A DNA stretch of 64,000 nt from Cryptomeria japonica (Eukaryota; Streptophyta; Pinopsida; Cupressales; Cupressaceae). Position numbers and translations under genes: made by a program. Where the stretch lies: contig NC_081408.1 in assembly GCF_030272615.1 (NCBI RefSeq), positions 401,293,889 to 401,357,888 of the forward strand. Reading direction: 5' to 3'. Below, one piece after another: positions 1-12,169 of this stretch. The notes under the pieces were generated by a model that was not told the DNA's origin, did no database searches, and was given only the letters and a program-made list of their open reading frames with translations. Position 1 is the first letter of the stretch. Each line of letters starts with the position of its first letter.

Positions 1-699
1 CCTGTTAAAGGTTTCTCTTTCAACTTCACAATATTACAATAAAATCATTACAAATATCTGCAACTTTACATTTGAAATGTTATAGAAGATTCTATGTGCT
101 CAGAATAGATTACCTTGCTTATAGCATACCTCGGTAACCCATATAGTAACTCGGTAAACTCTTCTGTTTACTCTGTTCTTCGATTGTTCTCTGAAAACCT
201 TCTTGGTGACCTCTGTGTCTCTGTAACAGTCTTCTTATATTCATACATACACCCTTAACTCATGTTGTATAAATAGATCTCTTAAGACGATGATCCAATT
301 CATTGCTTCGATCTTACAAACACGATTTATAACCATGTAAAATATTTCATTGGTTAGATGACCTCGAAATCATACACAATCTTCTAGTGCAATTTCCAAT
401 GTGATAACGGTTAGATGTGCATCGATCTTGTAACACATTTTCATATGCATGTCTAGGTTCAATGAATCTGGTAACACATTTCACTCGGTGTATATCAGCT
501 CAGTGTGCCATCTTTGTTGCTCGGTACACATGAAAAGATACTCGGTAGATAGCTCGGTGTATACTGCATTCTGTGACTGCTTTCTTCTGTAACCAACTAG
601 ACTATGCATACCGACTGAATTTTTCGGTAATAGATAACCGACTAGAGTATATAGTATAACTTTGACATAAAACTAATGGCAATCTGATAAGTAGTAACA
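1..699 (-). repeat. putative LTR remnant, cut by the window edge
   Basis: No coding region is visible. On the minus strand position 699 begins TGTTAC and is preceded by a G-rich tract (plus strand tatcccccctca, 706-717), the layout of a polypurine tract next to an LTR start. The stretch repeats the motif TCGGTA/TCGGTG about ten times between 130 and 640, a motif related to the ACCGGTA words in the copia LTRs elsewhere in the window. No partner LTR is in the window, so the call rests on composition and one possible boundary. It could equally be unrelated repeat DNA. Confidence 0.3.
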
Positions 700-2859
700 C
701 TATTTTATCCCCCCTCATTTTTAAGCATATCCTCCACTTTTCATACAATCACACCATTATAATGTTTCATTTCATCCACTCTTATCTTATCTCGATCATC
801 ATCATGCCAAAATTTTCATGTTATTGCAACCCTACCTCTATAATGCATCAATTCCATCTTATCCTCTCATCCATCTTTTCATGCTTTTGAATCTCACCTT
901 CAAATCGCACATCATGGAGCAATATAGAACACCTATCACATCAATGAGCACACATCCAACCGCGGGATAATCAAATCAAGGAATGAAATGAATTTTTTCA
1001 TCTTATTGTCTTATGTCAATTATGCTTCTTTTTATTTCTTTCTAACATCCCGATCTTGAGGTGTTTGAGCTAATTATGTTTGCTTGATTGTTATCGCATG
1101 TTTTCGATCTTTTATATTCGCACACAATTTCCTTCACACAACTTGTATATGAGTAATCTATACCTTTCACTTATGGGTTAAAAATTAGTAAATTGAATGG
1201 GTAGAACAATTGACATGTTACAATATCATTGTGTATAATCTTAATTTTAAGACAAATAGGCTTAAGAAATGTTCACAATGAAAAATGATGTATCAAACAT
1301 GTTATGATTTCATTTTTTATATTATGATTACATTAAAATTAATAGTAATGTGCTTTTATTTGTAGCTCTAGAAACTTTGGATTTGTAATTTATCATATGT
1401 TCCCTTTATTGCATCATGAGTAAATGGAAGCTAGTGAATAGTAGTATTTTGAAAACTTGGATAGTGGTATAATGAGAACTTTTATGTGGCATATTTTACA
1501 TTTGACATATTTAAATTAAATGTTTCAAACCCTTCACCAACAACACTAAAACTGAGAAACTTATGAGTTGTTTAGTATGGGTTTGATTTAGGCTTGCATT
1601 CACTTGGACATGCACATGTTTTAGTATTGTGAACTTTGTTCACATTTCCAATGATTTAAACATGGTTTTAGATGTCAATTTAGATGATAATATTATAAAA
1701 TATCATTTTTTAATCTTTGTTGTCAAATTTGGAGTCTCTTGAGATCCTATTATTCAAAATTGGCCTTTTATACTATCTAGATTTTTTTTTTTATCACTTG
1801 AGGTGGTTGCACAATGGACAAGGGTGATCCTGATCCCAGGATAGATATTTTGACTAGTATTGAGGAAAATTGCAAGGAATGGGGATTATATTATAATAGT
1901 GGATAGTTGCTAATGTTTTTTTAAAAAAGCTTCTTAAAGGTGAACCGAATCTTATGGTTTTATTTCCCTTATTATCTTTTGGTTTGATGTATTTTTAAAT
2001 GTTCTTAAGTTCTACTTATAACTTATAAGGTGTCTTTATGCTCATAACTATGTTTGGACAATATTTAACAAGACCTAAGTGAGTTGTTTTATCTCCCTTG
2101 CGACCAATTCCTCATGGCATGTTTAACTAAATGCTTGGATATTGTGTATTTTATCTTTGTGATGTTTACATGCATGGTTGTGAGATTGAATAGGAGATGG
2201 ATGAACTTTAGGTTGAACTTTCATCCTTCCCATATTTCTTAAGGATGAAATTTTGTTACTCTATCATCGACAAAGAGGATATTGTATATCCTCTAGTATT
2301 CATCATATTGTTGTTATCCCATAATGGTTTTGTAAGTCTTCCAGAGTTGTTATTGTTTTTTGGTGTTTTTCTATTTTATTAGACATGTATAAGTTAGTGG
2401 TGCATAAACAATGAATTAATGAATTTAATTATAAACAAGCATTTTATTGAATAATGATACTAAATTTTGTAGATCTAATATGTTATTAATATGGGTACAA
2501 ATACCAAACAGATCCTTTTCATTAACACTATAATACAATAAATTGTACAAAAGAGTAAATATGTTACAAATACTTGATAATAATTGAGAATAATAAGCCA
2601 CTTTGAGGGGAAAACCTTCAAAAGCCTCCAATAATAATATAAATTGTAATCTTATGATAATAAAATAATTACAAACTAGTATACATACCTTGCTTAAACC
2701 TTGTATGTGACTGAACCAACATAGATACCTAAAAACAATTCCTAATATGGCCCACATATATAAATAAAAATATTGAACCAAGGGAAAACTATCATGAAGA
2801 TATAAGGTTAGTTTGAATACAAATATGCATAAAACATTCAATTAAACTCAATAAAAACC
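700..2859. other. gene-free AT-rich stretch
   Basis: I see no conserved domain, LTR pair or RNA gene. The only long frame (2425-2841, minus) is hydrophobic, aromatic-rich translation of AT-rich DNA and resembles no family I know. Short T and A runs are common. It probably holds old repeat DNA and the far end of the adjacent minus-strand LTR. Confidence 0.5.
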
Positions 2860-3955
2860 ATTATACCTTCATAAGCCTTCTCTTGTTCGTTGGACTAAGC
2901 TTGATGAAGTGGAAGATGTGCTCGTGTTTCTCCACTTGATTTGCTCCTTTGATATGGTGGATTTGTGGATTGCTCTCCACTCCAAAACAAGATTGGATTT
3001 GGATTGGATTTGAATAATGATAATGGATGAGAGGAATTTGACCTAGATGAGGGAATATTTGGGCATTATGATGATATGATGAAGGATTTTGATCCTCAAA
3101 TGGACAACATAAGAATATGATGGAAGTGGATGATTTGTGAGGAGATGAGACTCCAATTTATAGATTGGAGGAGGTCCAAATGAAGGGCCAAGATTGATTT
3201 TGAATGAAAGGTTAAGATTGAAAGAAAGAGTGGGAGAGGATTGAGAGGAAAAAGTGGGAGAACCAAGGCATTTCTTGTCTCCACACTTCTCAAGATTCAT
3301 AGGGAAGATTTCCCAAGTACATTGGGAAGAGAAAAAGGAATATAAAATTCCTTGGGGGAAGGGAGGAGGAATTAAAAATTCCAAAATAAGAGATGTGTGG
3401 GAAGACTAAATGAGAAAAGGAATTGAAAATTCCTTGGGAAGAGGATGCATGGGGAGATTCAAAGAATTTGAATTTATTTGAAAGGATCAAAGTTGAACCA
3501 TCCCTAATCAAAGTGATTAGGGATATGCAAATTATTAAGGGGATTGATTAGGTGGGTTAATGAGGGATTAAAGTGAAAGTGGGAAATTTAGGAGGATGTG
3601 ACATGAGGAGAGAGAATGAGTGGATGAATATAAAATTAAAGAATAATGATAAGTATGATTAACAAAAAATTAATTAGGATAAATGAATATTAGAGGAGGT
3701 AATTTGTAGAAATCATATGACTTAAGGTAATTAATTATAATTAATTAAGAGGAATTTAGAAGAATTAATGATTGAGATGACTTAGCAGAATGGGGGAATA
3801 ATTAATTTATTGATAAATTAACTATTGGACTATAGTGACAAAATTAATTAAATTTGATTTAATTAATTTTAAGAAGAATAAGGATAAACATAATTAAATT
3901 AATTAATTGTGTAGAAAGGCTTAAATTAATTAAATAATAATTTTAGGTGTCTACA
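2860..3955 (-). repeat. E1 3' LTR (minus-strand gypsy-like element)
   Basis: Read on the minus strand, position 3955 starts TGTAGACACC directly after AGAGGGGCAAAA, which is the usual polypurine tract/LTR start arrangement of plant gypsy elements. A TATA-like box lies about 800 bases inside (3155-3162). The left end is uncertain: I cannot find the terminal CA or a second LTR, so 2860 is only a guess at where the LTR-like composition ends. The minus-strand frames in this part (for example 3043-3384 and 3290-3511) are Phe/Pro/Ser-rich products of purine-skewed DNA, not genes. The element must be old, because E2 is inserted in its body. Confidence 0.5.
3151..3170 (-). promoter_or_regulatory. TATA-like box inside a small inverted repeat
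   Basis: The sequence is CTCCAAT, six bases, then ATTGGAG. The seven-base arms are perfectly complementary and the minus-strand TATAAATT overlaps the loop. It lies within the E1 LTR at a distance that would suit a U3 promoter. Promoter function is inferred from position only. Confidence 0.35.
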
Positions 3956-4002
3956 TTTTGCCCCTCTTTGATATAGCGTCATGAAATGATGTTATATCAA
4001 AG
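3956..4002 (-). promoter_or_regulatory. E1 polypurine tract with adjacent hairpin
   Basis: On the minus strand AGAGGGGCAAAA abuts the LTR start at 3955 and would prime plus-strand DNA synthesis. Beside it, 3966-3982 (cttgatata-type arm starting cttt) and 3986-4002 form a 17-base inverted repeat with a three-base loop and two mismatches; these would be G-U pairs in plus-strand RNA. The arms are seen directly. A role in polypurine tract presentation is inference. Confidence 0.5.
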
Positions 4003-6747
4003 AAGAATAAAAAATAGTGGATGGAAAGGATAAGGACTAGTAGCATGATGTCCTAGTCAAAAGTGAGATGGGGAAGGATGACGAGGAGGTAGCGATATGC
4101 CCCCTCAAGATGACATGTGGGTTATAGGAACACAAGTGTGTTCTCGAAATGGATAGAAGGTCGAGATGATTGAGGATGAAAGGATGTAAAAAGGATAAAG
4201 ATGATGAAGGGGGAATGAATGAATTAGAGTCTCCAAGATAAATGGATGAAATGAGATGAATGAACAAGAGGGAGTAAGTGGATGCGGTTTCTTGTTATGT
4301 AGATGTGGAGAGAAAACCTAGTTTTTATTTTGCAATGGGCTATCTACACCACTAACTATAGAAGTCAAGATAAACTCTTAGACAATAGGTTATCTCTATA
4401 CACATAGGTTCACAAACACTGATGATGGTGTAGATGCAAGACTGTAGGATTGTACAAGAGAAACCATCAAACATGCCATACCACAAAAACTATGCCCTAT
4501 TACACACCAACCAAGATATGCCAAGATATAGGATGATAAAGGTAGCCCTGAACAGGTATAGTCTTGGGATGCAAGATTAAAATCAAAACGAAAATCTCAA
4601 TCATGCAAACAACATGCACATGGCCAATTGATATCTCTTCCCAAGAGTAGGACATGAATTTGGATAAAATTTCAGACATGGGAAGGATACATCTCGATGG
4701 GCAGGTGGTGGATTTGGCTAAACTACCAGACATGGGAAGGATGAATCCCGATGGGCAGGGTGTGGATGGATTGATGGGAGGCAATAGATAAGCGTGTTGT
4801 ACAAGGTTCCTAGATAGGAGGATTACCACTTGGATTTGATTAACACATCATGGATGGGTGTTTGGATTACATGCAAGTCAATATAAGCTCAGATAGATGG
4901 GAAAAGCTCAGTTTGATTGGATAAAACTCAGTGTGATGGGGATCATAAATGGATTGGCTAATATGGGAGGAGGATTAATGATTGAATAGGATTGGATGGA
5001 AGGGGGAATATGAGTGGATTGGATTGGATTGTATGAGATGGGGAATATGATTATTAGATTGTGGATATAGGATAAATCGATTAGAACTAATGACAAGGGA
5101 GAACCAAGGCTTAGTAAAAGGATGGAATGGAGGAATGGATTGCTTGAATAGGAGATGGAGGGATCAAGCATATGGATAGTGATAGGATATGGAGGACTAA
5201 AGGATAAAAAATAGGTGGAATTGGGATCCAAGAACTATTGTGCAAAGGAGTAAAATTACCCACTAAGGGTAGTGCAATTAAGGATAGAAGGATGTTGGAT
5301 AAAGATGTATGAGATGGAAGGATATTGTACAAGGGATATGGATGGTGGAATAATGTAGGCTTGTATGTTCCAAAGCATGCATATACATTATTTTAACTCT
5401 ATCTTGATCAAGATCAAAGGTAGGAATGGAGGATGCATTTGGATAGGTTGGGGAATATGAGATGGAGGATATGGATAGGATAGTCAAGATCAAAGATAGG
5501 AAAGATGGGTGGACTTGGATAGGATGATGGATAGTGGATAAGGAATATGGAAGATGTGGATGGCAGGATGGCATAGATGAAGCTTGCCCCCAAGTGTAGA
5601 GTGCAAGAGGATAAGGGGATTACACATGATGCTTGTTTACCAAGTTTTCATCATGGTACTTACCCAAGGCACCACTAGAAGTGGTTTTCACCGTTCGAGG
5701 GATTTTTTCTCTTTACTTTTTTTTTCTCTTTTTTTTCCTTCTTTTTATTTTTGAAATAGTTTGGATGGATATGGAAGGGAATAAGTGGATTTGGAATATA
5801 GTGGATGTGTGAAATGATAGATGAAGGACTCGAGCATCTAATTCCATGGATAGTATCCCTTTAAGATGTGCTTCATTAAACCAAGATAACTGGAGGTATG
5901 CTCATAGATGCTAGTAGAAATAGATGGAGATATGGAAGGGATGAAAGATGGAGGGGTATAAGGATCTATGCAAAATCTTGAATTATAGGGATGAGATTAT
6001 GGAAAATGGATGTTGGATAATGGATGGGGTTATCAAATACTTGTGGATAAGTGAATGGGGATGTGAAAGACTTGTGGATAAATGGATGGGGATGTTGGGA
6101 AGATCGACATTGGCACACACCTTGCAGGGTGGTGGAGATGTGGAGGAGAGGATTTTGAATTAGATGGAGTATCAAAGGTAGATTTTGGGACATGAGGACC
6201 CAAAATAGGAGGAGATGATGAACTTGGGATCGTGAATTTTGGGACATAAGGAACCAAAATGGATTTTGAAGATAGATTTGAGGAATTATGAGTGGAGGGA
6301 GATTTTGGATTAACAAGTTTGGATGTTGATTTGGATTTTACTTTAAGATGCATTTCTTCTATGAGTAGCTTGGGAATCCACAAAGTTTTTTATTTTTTAT
6401 TTTTGGGCCTTTGTGGCCTTTTTGATTTTTCTTTCTTTTGGCTCATATTTTTCTTTTGTTGAGCATGTCTTTTTTAGGGGACATGTTGATCCTTGGATAT
6501 TTGTGGATTTTTGGCTTTATGTATTTTATATTTGGCATCCAAATTGCTTCCAATAGAAATGGTGTGGCTGCATGAGGATGGGTGACTTTGATATTTTATG
6601 AATGGGATGATGGAGGGAGAATTTTGGAAGGAATTCAAGGATGTGTGCCTTTATTGATCTTACTTAGGTATCCTTTGAGGTGATGGAGTCATGGATGGAG
6701 GGATGTAAGGACCCAATATGGGTGGAAGGGATGAAGGGTATGATTTT
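4003..6747 (-). pseudogene. decayed E1 internal region
   Basis: The plus strand is strongly purine-rich (ggatgg-type words throughout), so all long frames lie on the minus strand and are rich in Pro, Ser, His and Ile (for example 4500-4829, 4908-5231, 5966-6316, 6033-6383). The part at 6000-6450 reads as a basic then Pro/Ser-rich protein with a repeated PKFT/PKST-type motif, broken by stops and frame changes. No reverse transcriptase, integrase or protease motif can be read here. Since it lies between an LTR/polypurine tract (3955) and the E2 insertion (6753), it is best explained as the 3' internal part of a non-autonomous or heavily decayed gypsy-like element. Its original product is not recognisable. 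Confidence 0.35.
4665..4775. repeat. two-copy tandem repeat, 54-bp unit
   Basis: The word agacatgggaaggat starts at 4674 and again at 4728, each time followed by a variant of cgatgggcagg. The unit is 54 bases, so the minus-strand frame gains an 18-residue repeat (ILPMS motif twice). The copies differ at several bases, which points to an old duplication. Confidence 0.7.
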
Positions 6748-6752
6748 GGAGC

Positions 6753-8019
6753 TGTTATCTAAATTTTGAACCATCAAAATTTGATAGGCCTATGATCAGC
6801 CTTACACATCAAATAAAACAAAGGTACACAAATTTTTTCTTTATACTTCATTATTTATCAGATTTGAATATACAAATGAAGAATTCTTTTCAAATGCAAT
6901 GTATTTCAATAATGTACATCATAAAAGATGCATATGAAAGAAGCTTTTTTAGTTACATAAATGTGTAAAGACCCACACAAGCCATGGGTATGACTGAAAA
7001 GGTGCAAAAAATAGAATGATATGCACTTATATAAATAGAAAAAAGAGAGAGAAAGATATGTCATTTCCTTTCAATGACAAACCACTAGTTTGTTGAAGCT
7101 ACATCATTGTGTCTTCATGCTCCCAGTGCTCCTAGAGTGCCTGCAAGGGGTGAAGAATAGGTGTGTTAGAGATTGAGATCTTTGTTCCTCTATTAATCTA
7201 CTTATACACATACACATCAAACTATAAATGGAGAAAAATCAGATATGATCAAGCAAGAGAATCAGAGAGATCAAATTAACAAATCATCAGAAGCTTCATC
7301 AACTTCTTCTTTTTTCTAACTTATTTGTTCACTCTGCGGGTATAAGACAGGTTTCCATTTTATGAAAATCAAGTATGTGGGGTAAAATGGGCTCCCACAA
7401 GGGTTGAGCTTAGCATAATAGTCATCACTCATAGGGTGACACTAATCAGCTATCAAACATGGAGCATAGTTGTGTCCATGGTCTCATTTATTGTGATTCA
7501 ACGATAGTATAAACTGCCATCCAATGACAACTCATAAAACAATGAATAAAATTGTACTCAAGATGAACAAGTGACTAGGGCCATCACACAAATGAAAACA
7601 TAAGAAATATAAACAATCAGGTATGATTATCACTGCTATAGTGGCAACATCATGAACGACAAGTCCTGATAGGGAAACTGATCATCATGCTCACCTTAAG
7701 GATTTATTCACATCCTTTATAAGTTGAACATAATCCTGTATGAATGTTTAATTGTTGATTATTTTTTGTTGGTGACTAAGAACTTGAAAGATGCCAATAA
7801 CATTCAACCTATTAAGAATGAAAATTACATCCTTTAAGATGCTGATTTTGTGATCATTAGTTTTAGGAGGTATTCAAAAAGAGCCGACCCATAACCCAAA
7901 GATTCATTTCTCATTTTGAGTTCATGCACAAGTCAAGATTTGTTTCCATGTTGCATAGGATTGCATAAGTACTGGTATTGATTTACTTAGCAGAAGCGGG
8001 TGCATCCTCCATGACAACA
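6753..8019 (+). repeat. E2 5' LTR (1267 bp)
   Basis: Begins TGTTATC and ends CAACA, directly before a TGGC primer site. It aligns along its whole length with 35762-36856 plus 40010-40176, with scattered substitutions and small indels. One example is an extra cagtgctcct-like segment near 7125 that is absent from the 3' copy. It contains no coding region. Confidence 0.85.
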
Positions 8020-8023
8020 ATTT

Positions 8024-8041
8024 TTGGCATACCCGGTGGGA
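8024..8041 (+). promoter_or_regulatory. E2 primer-binding site
   Basis: Five bases after the LTR end the sequence reads TGGCATACCCGGTGGGA. Plant gypsy elements start minus-strand DNA synthesis at a TGG-initiated tRNA complement in this place. The site is not the initiator-Met type used by the copia elements here, and I cannot assign the tRNA without a search. Confidence 0.6.
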
Positions 8042-8248
8042 AATGTTGAGTTGTTTCAGCTCAAACGAATACCATTTTTTCTTCTTCTTTTTTGGTACTT
8101 ACAACAGTTATTTTAGCCTTTTGAGGTTAATTATCAAGTACCTAGTGACTCTGAAGATCTGGGAAATCAAATCAATTCTATTTTTCATAGCTTATGAGAT
8201 AGACAAGATCAAAAATTTGATCCTGCAAAGCACATACAATTGCCAACT

Positions 8249-10985
8249 ATGAACAAACAGGTTAAAGCACCACAATCTGTTGATAGCTCTACAAGCTAGG
8301 TAAATTCTAAAAATTTAAGGATTTCAGAGGAAGCTGTAGCTTTTTCAAACCCACTTTTTGTAGAACAATCAGAAGGATCAATATCTACAAGTGATCAATC
8401 GGCAGTTCCAGTCTTGGAGCCAACACCACTAGTACAACATTACCACTTTTTCAACCAGTTCAACCAGTTCAAATGGCACTAAATCCACCAAGAAACAAGC
8501 CATTCGTGGCATTTGATCAAGGTAATCCTTTAGTTTTGGCTAATTATCATGATATTCCAACTTCTGCTATGAAAAATTTGTCATGTTTTACGAGAGAAGA
8601 ACAGGTAATAGTAGTTGAACACATAAGGGATATTTTTAACCTATGTGGATTTCATCAAATCACGCATAAAGATGTAGAAATTAGACTACTGGCAGCAAGT
8701 TTCAAAGGGAAAGCATTAGAATGGTTCAGGTCATTGCCAGTAGCATCAATCAATTCATGGGATCAGCTGGGAGCTGCTCTAAACCAGCATTTTGAAGATA
8801 AATCAAATAAATTTTCTTTGATTGAGTAGCTTACTACTATCAAGAGAGCACCTTATGAGCACATGACTGATTTCTGTTGGTATTTGATTAAAGATTGCAT
8901 TGATGAACTATTGTTTTGTCATTGATGTAAATTGTAACCGGTAATAATGTTGTTATGATGTTGTTTTGCAGTCGATAGTTGTGCAAGTGAAGGAAACCAA
9001 TATTACTTTAGAAGTAGTGAGATCAACCAGTAACCCTACCTGTTGATGTGCCAAACCCTAACCGATGGAGCTTGGTGAATCAACTATATTAGTTTATGAT
9101 CAAATGGTGATCGGTAATTATTATGCCATGTATGCATGTTGTATGTGATGAGTTTCAAGTGGTTTTTGGCACATAGAAATAACGGTTTTATCTTGGGAAT
9201 GTGCAAAGTACATTGCATGAAGAGGAAACCGCGTGATGAGTTACAAGATTTGATGAAGTAGCGATCAAGGAGCGGTCGAGGTTGTCTTGAACAATGTGTT
9301 GTTGATTTCTATGTAATCTAATGATGATACTTGAACCGATTTGTTTGTAATCTCTATGAGATCTTAGGTTTGTGATGTGTTACCGACCTACTGTTTTGCT
9401 TATAAGGTCGATGAGTTGTTTTGTTGTAGTGTTGGAAATTTTGGTTAAGTGTCAGTGTGATTGATTATCGAACTAGAAGGTGTATCTGCAGTATGTGTGA
9501 AGGAAGATAGGAGCATGAAAAGGATCTGATCAAGTAGAGTAGTGCTATTTACCAGATCAGCAAACCCCTGGTGTTTTCTAACAATAAAAATAGTTAAATC
9601 CCTTAACCGAGTAAGCCTTAATAGGCTTAGTGCTATCTAAATCCTCTAACTAGGTGATCCATTAGCTTGGATTTCAAATCCTCTATTGAGTTTACTCCTA
9701 ATAGGGTATTGCTTCTAACAAAGCATTATAGTCAATCCCTTAACTGGGTGGTCCCTAACAGGATTTGTTCTTAACATGACATTTTGTAAAGATTTAACAG
9801 GCTTGGCTCCTAATAGGGTGAACTTCACAAGAGTTCAAAATACTTGTGGGTATTCATCCCCACCGTGAATTTTCTCATTTGGGTTTCCACGTCAAGAATC
9901 ATTGTGTCAAATGATGAATGGTTTTTGTGGTTGTTTGATATGGTTAATTTTTTTAACTGTTAAATCCACTTAGGTATTTTAAGATGACCGACAGTAATCT
10001 AAAATGTGCTTTTACTACTGTTACTAAAGTTTTTGATGTTTTGGTTAAAAGGTTTGGGATTTTTAGATCTATTATACTGTTATTTTGATATGCCAGTCAA
10101 ATCGGTAAACTATCAGTGCTATTGCAATTTGTAGTTCAGTGTTTGAACCAGTTAGTTTAGTGATTGACTTGAGAGATTATTTTTGAGTTTAGTGAAAGTT
10201 AAGTCAATTTTCTATCTACTGATTCACCCCCCCTCTCAGTAGTTGTCTGGATCCTTATTGATTCATCATATCATCAATTTCAACAGGCGCTTCTAGAAGA
10301 CATTGAATCGCATTCCATAAGCAGTAAGGCCTACAAATGACCATGCTTTAATTTATTATTTAAAGGCCTTAAATAGTGATATATCAATGATGATTCGGTC
10401 AATGGGAGGATATTCTTTGCCAAATGCTTATGATATAGTTGTTAGGGCTGAAAATAGTTTAATTCAAGCGGGGAAGATAGCCCCAAGGCCCTTAATGCCC
10501 TTTTTCCAGAGATTCAACCTTATGTTCGAGTTGTACCTCCTACCATAGCTGCTATTTTGTCCTTCCCAAGGAATGAAAATAAGTAAATACCATCTTTTAT
10601 TCCTACCCAGGCCCCAAATAATGATTTTTGGGAGTTGAAAGGAATGTTAAATAATTTTCATGAGAATAATCAGTAGATGCAAAAGACTCTACAAGGTTTT
10701 GGTAACAAATTGGTCAACATTGAGAATAAAGTAGGGAAGAATTCCAAACCCTATCACCCTCCTTATTAGCAAAATCAACAAAATAGGCAACCTTATCATA
10801 ACATAAATTATAATAACAATAGGACTAATCAGCCCTATAATCCCAATACTACCTCAAATTCTAGAGAGATTATTCCAATCCAAAACAATATGGTTCAATA
10901 TGTTGAATGGTGTTTTTCAAGATGAAATGAATCAAGATATTCAACAAGGTGAGCCTGATGTTGCATTAGTTAATTGACAAACTAG
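8249..10985 (+). pseudogene. E2 gag, interrupted by S1
   Basis: The likely start is the ATG at 8249 (MNKQVKAPQ...), with a stop soon after and a frameshift before 8473. From 8473 to 8829 the frame reads well and carries a typical gypsy capsid segment (FKGKALEWFRSLP, then SWDQL), as in the retrotransposon gag family. A stop follows at 8827-8829. Reading then runs into TDFCW, where S1 is inserted, and resumes at about 10286 with RF-KTLNRIP. The C-terminal part is Asn/Gln-rich and full of stops. I see no intact CCHC knuckle. Nucleocapsid and capsid functions are inferred from the family. Confidence 0.7.
8875..10285 (+). repeat. S1: copia solo LTR of the C4 family
   Basis: Starts TGTTGGTATTTG and ends TTCAACA (1411 bp), and aligns with the C4 LTR at 48415-49742 throughout: the TTTTGTCATTGATGT start region, AACCGGTAA words, the repeated CTCTAAC...AGGTG block (9590-9830) and the CACCCCCCCTCTCAGT tract near its end (10226). 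There is no internal region or second LTR, so it is a solo LTR left after LTR-LTR recombination. It splits the gag reading TDFCW|RF. A clean five-base duplication is not visible: the left flank is atttc and the right flank ggcgc. Confidence 0.8.
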
Positions 10986-11074
10986 TTATTTTTATGGTAT
11001 AAATAGCACTTAAGGTCAAAACCAGTCATCTACAACAATTGCAGCAAATACTAGATCAAAAAAGAGAGCTCTAG

Positions 11075-12169
11075 ATGCAAGACAACAAGTTGTACCCTCT
11101 GTACATCAAGATGATAAAGGGAAACAACCTACTGCTACAAGACAACAAGCTGATTCAGCCTTTCCAGTGGCCCCAAATGTTCAGATTTTTCCTAGAGAAG
11201 AAAAACCAGTCACATCAAGCACAAGCCCCAAAGGTTCAGGATATTTCAAAAGGGCAGCAAAAGGTTAGAACAACTGCATTTAATATTGTTGATCAAATGA
11301 AGAAAACACCTATCAATATTTCTATGTTTGATGCATTGAAGATTCCTGATCAAACAAACTTATTGCAAGAGGATATAGCTAAGATTTCAATATCATGTGC
11401 TGATTTAGATCAGCCTAAAATACCCCTTGCTGATTGTGAAGATGATCAAAAGGTTCATGTAGCCAAAGAAAATAAGCCACCACCTTTTTATGTTACCTTA
11501 GTAATTGTAGATCATTTATTTCATAACTACATGATAGATCCAGGAGCTAATAGCTCGATTATGCCTAAGCAGTTAGCTGATCAACTAGGGTTAACAGTTC
11601 AACCTTTGTCAAAAGGTGTTGTTTAGTTAGATGGGTCATCTATCAAGTCAAGTGGTGTAATCAAAGATTTGCCACTCACATTGCATGCTTGCCCAAACTT
11701 CTCAGTTCCATAAGACATTTATGTGATAGATTTATTGCCTTACTTTGGGATATGTTTACCCAGAGATTTTACAACCAAGATAGGTGGCTATTTATCATCA
11801 GATTGGTCTCATATGTTTTTTAGAACTAGATATGGTACCAAGGTAACCATTAAATCATAACCATTAGCAAAAGATCATTTAGAGCCATATGTGCCAAGTC
11901 CCATAAATGCAAATTTAGTTATTCAAGAGGAAGATATATCAGATATCTTCAATTGATGACAGAATATTTATCAAACTCTGGTTAAGGATCCCAATACACC
12001 CATTGATGATATATCAGATATCAATTTAGACATATGGACAATTTAAAATCATGAGATTGATCCTCTCAGTCACATAGAACAAGCTGAGCTAGAAATTTAT
12101 ATGGTTCATGAATATGATACAGTAATACCAAATCAGATTAAAAAGGAAAAAGATCCAGAACTACAAGGT
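11075..12169 (+). pseudogene. E2 protease region
   Basis: The open frame 11075-11626 ends with a retropepsin-like segment, YMIDPGANSSIMPKQLADQLGL. The catalytic Asp-Ser-Gly triplet reads Asp-Pro-Gly, so the active site is probably dead or unusual. After a stop near 11626 the same frame continues (LDGSS..., then LPYFGICLPRDF) through several stops into the RNase H region. The 350 residues before the protease are the gag C-terminal/linker part. In gypsy elements this enzyme cleaves the Gag-Pol polyprotein. Confidence 0.65.

Noticed and set aside
2425-3511. Several minus-strand frames of 65-138 codons as genes
   Set aside because: They overlap each other, are composed of Phe, Leu, Ile, Pro and Ser from AT-rich or purine-skewed DNA, and lie in an LTR-like region.
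5948-6163. Plus-strand 71-codon frame as a gene
   Set aside because: It consists of Gly/Trp/Met-rich translation of ggatgg repeats, antisense to the E1 remnant, with no start context or family.
8875-10285. S1 as a full element
   Set aside because: No primer site, polypurine tract or coding region is present within it; only one LTR is there.
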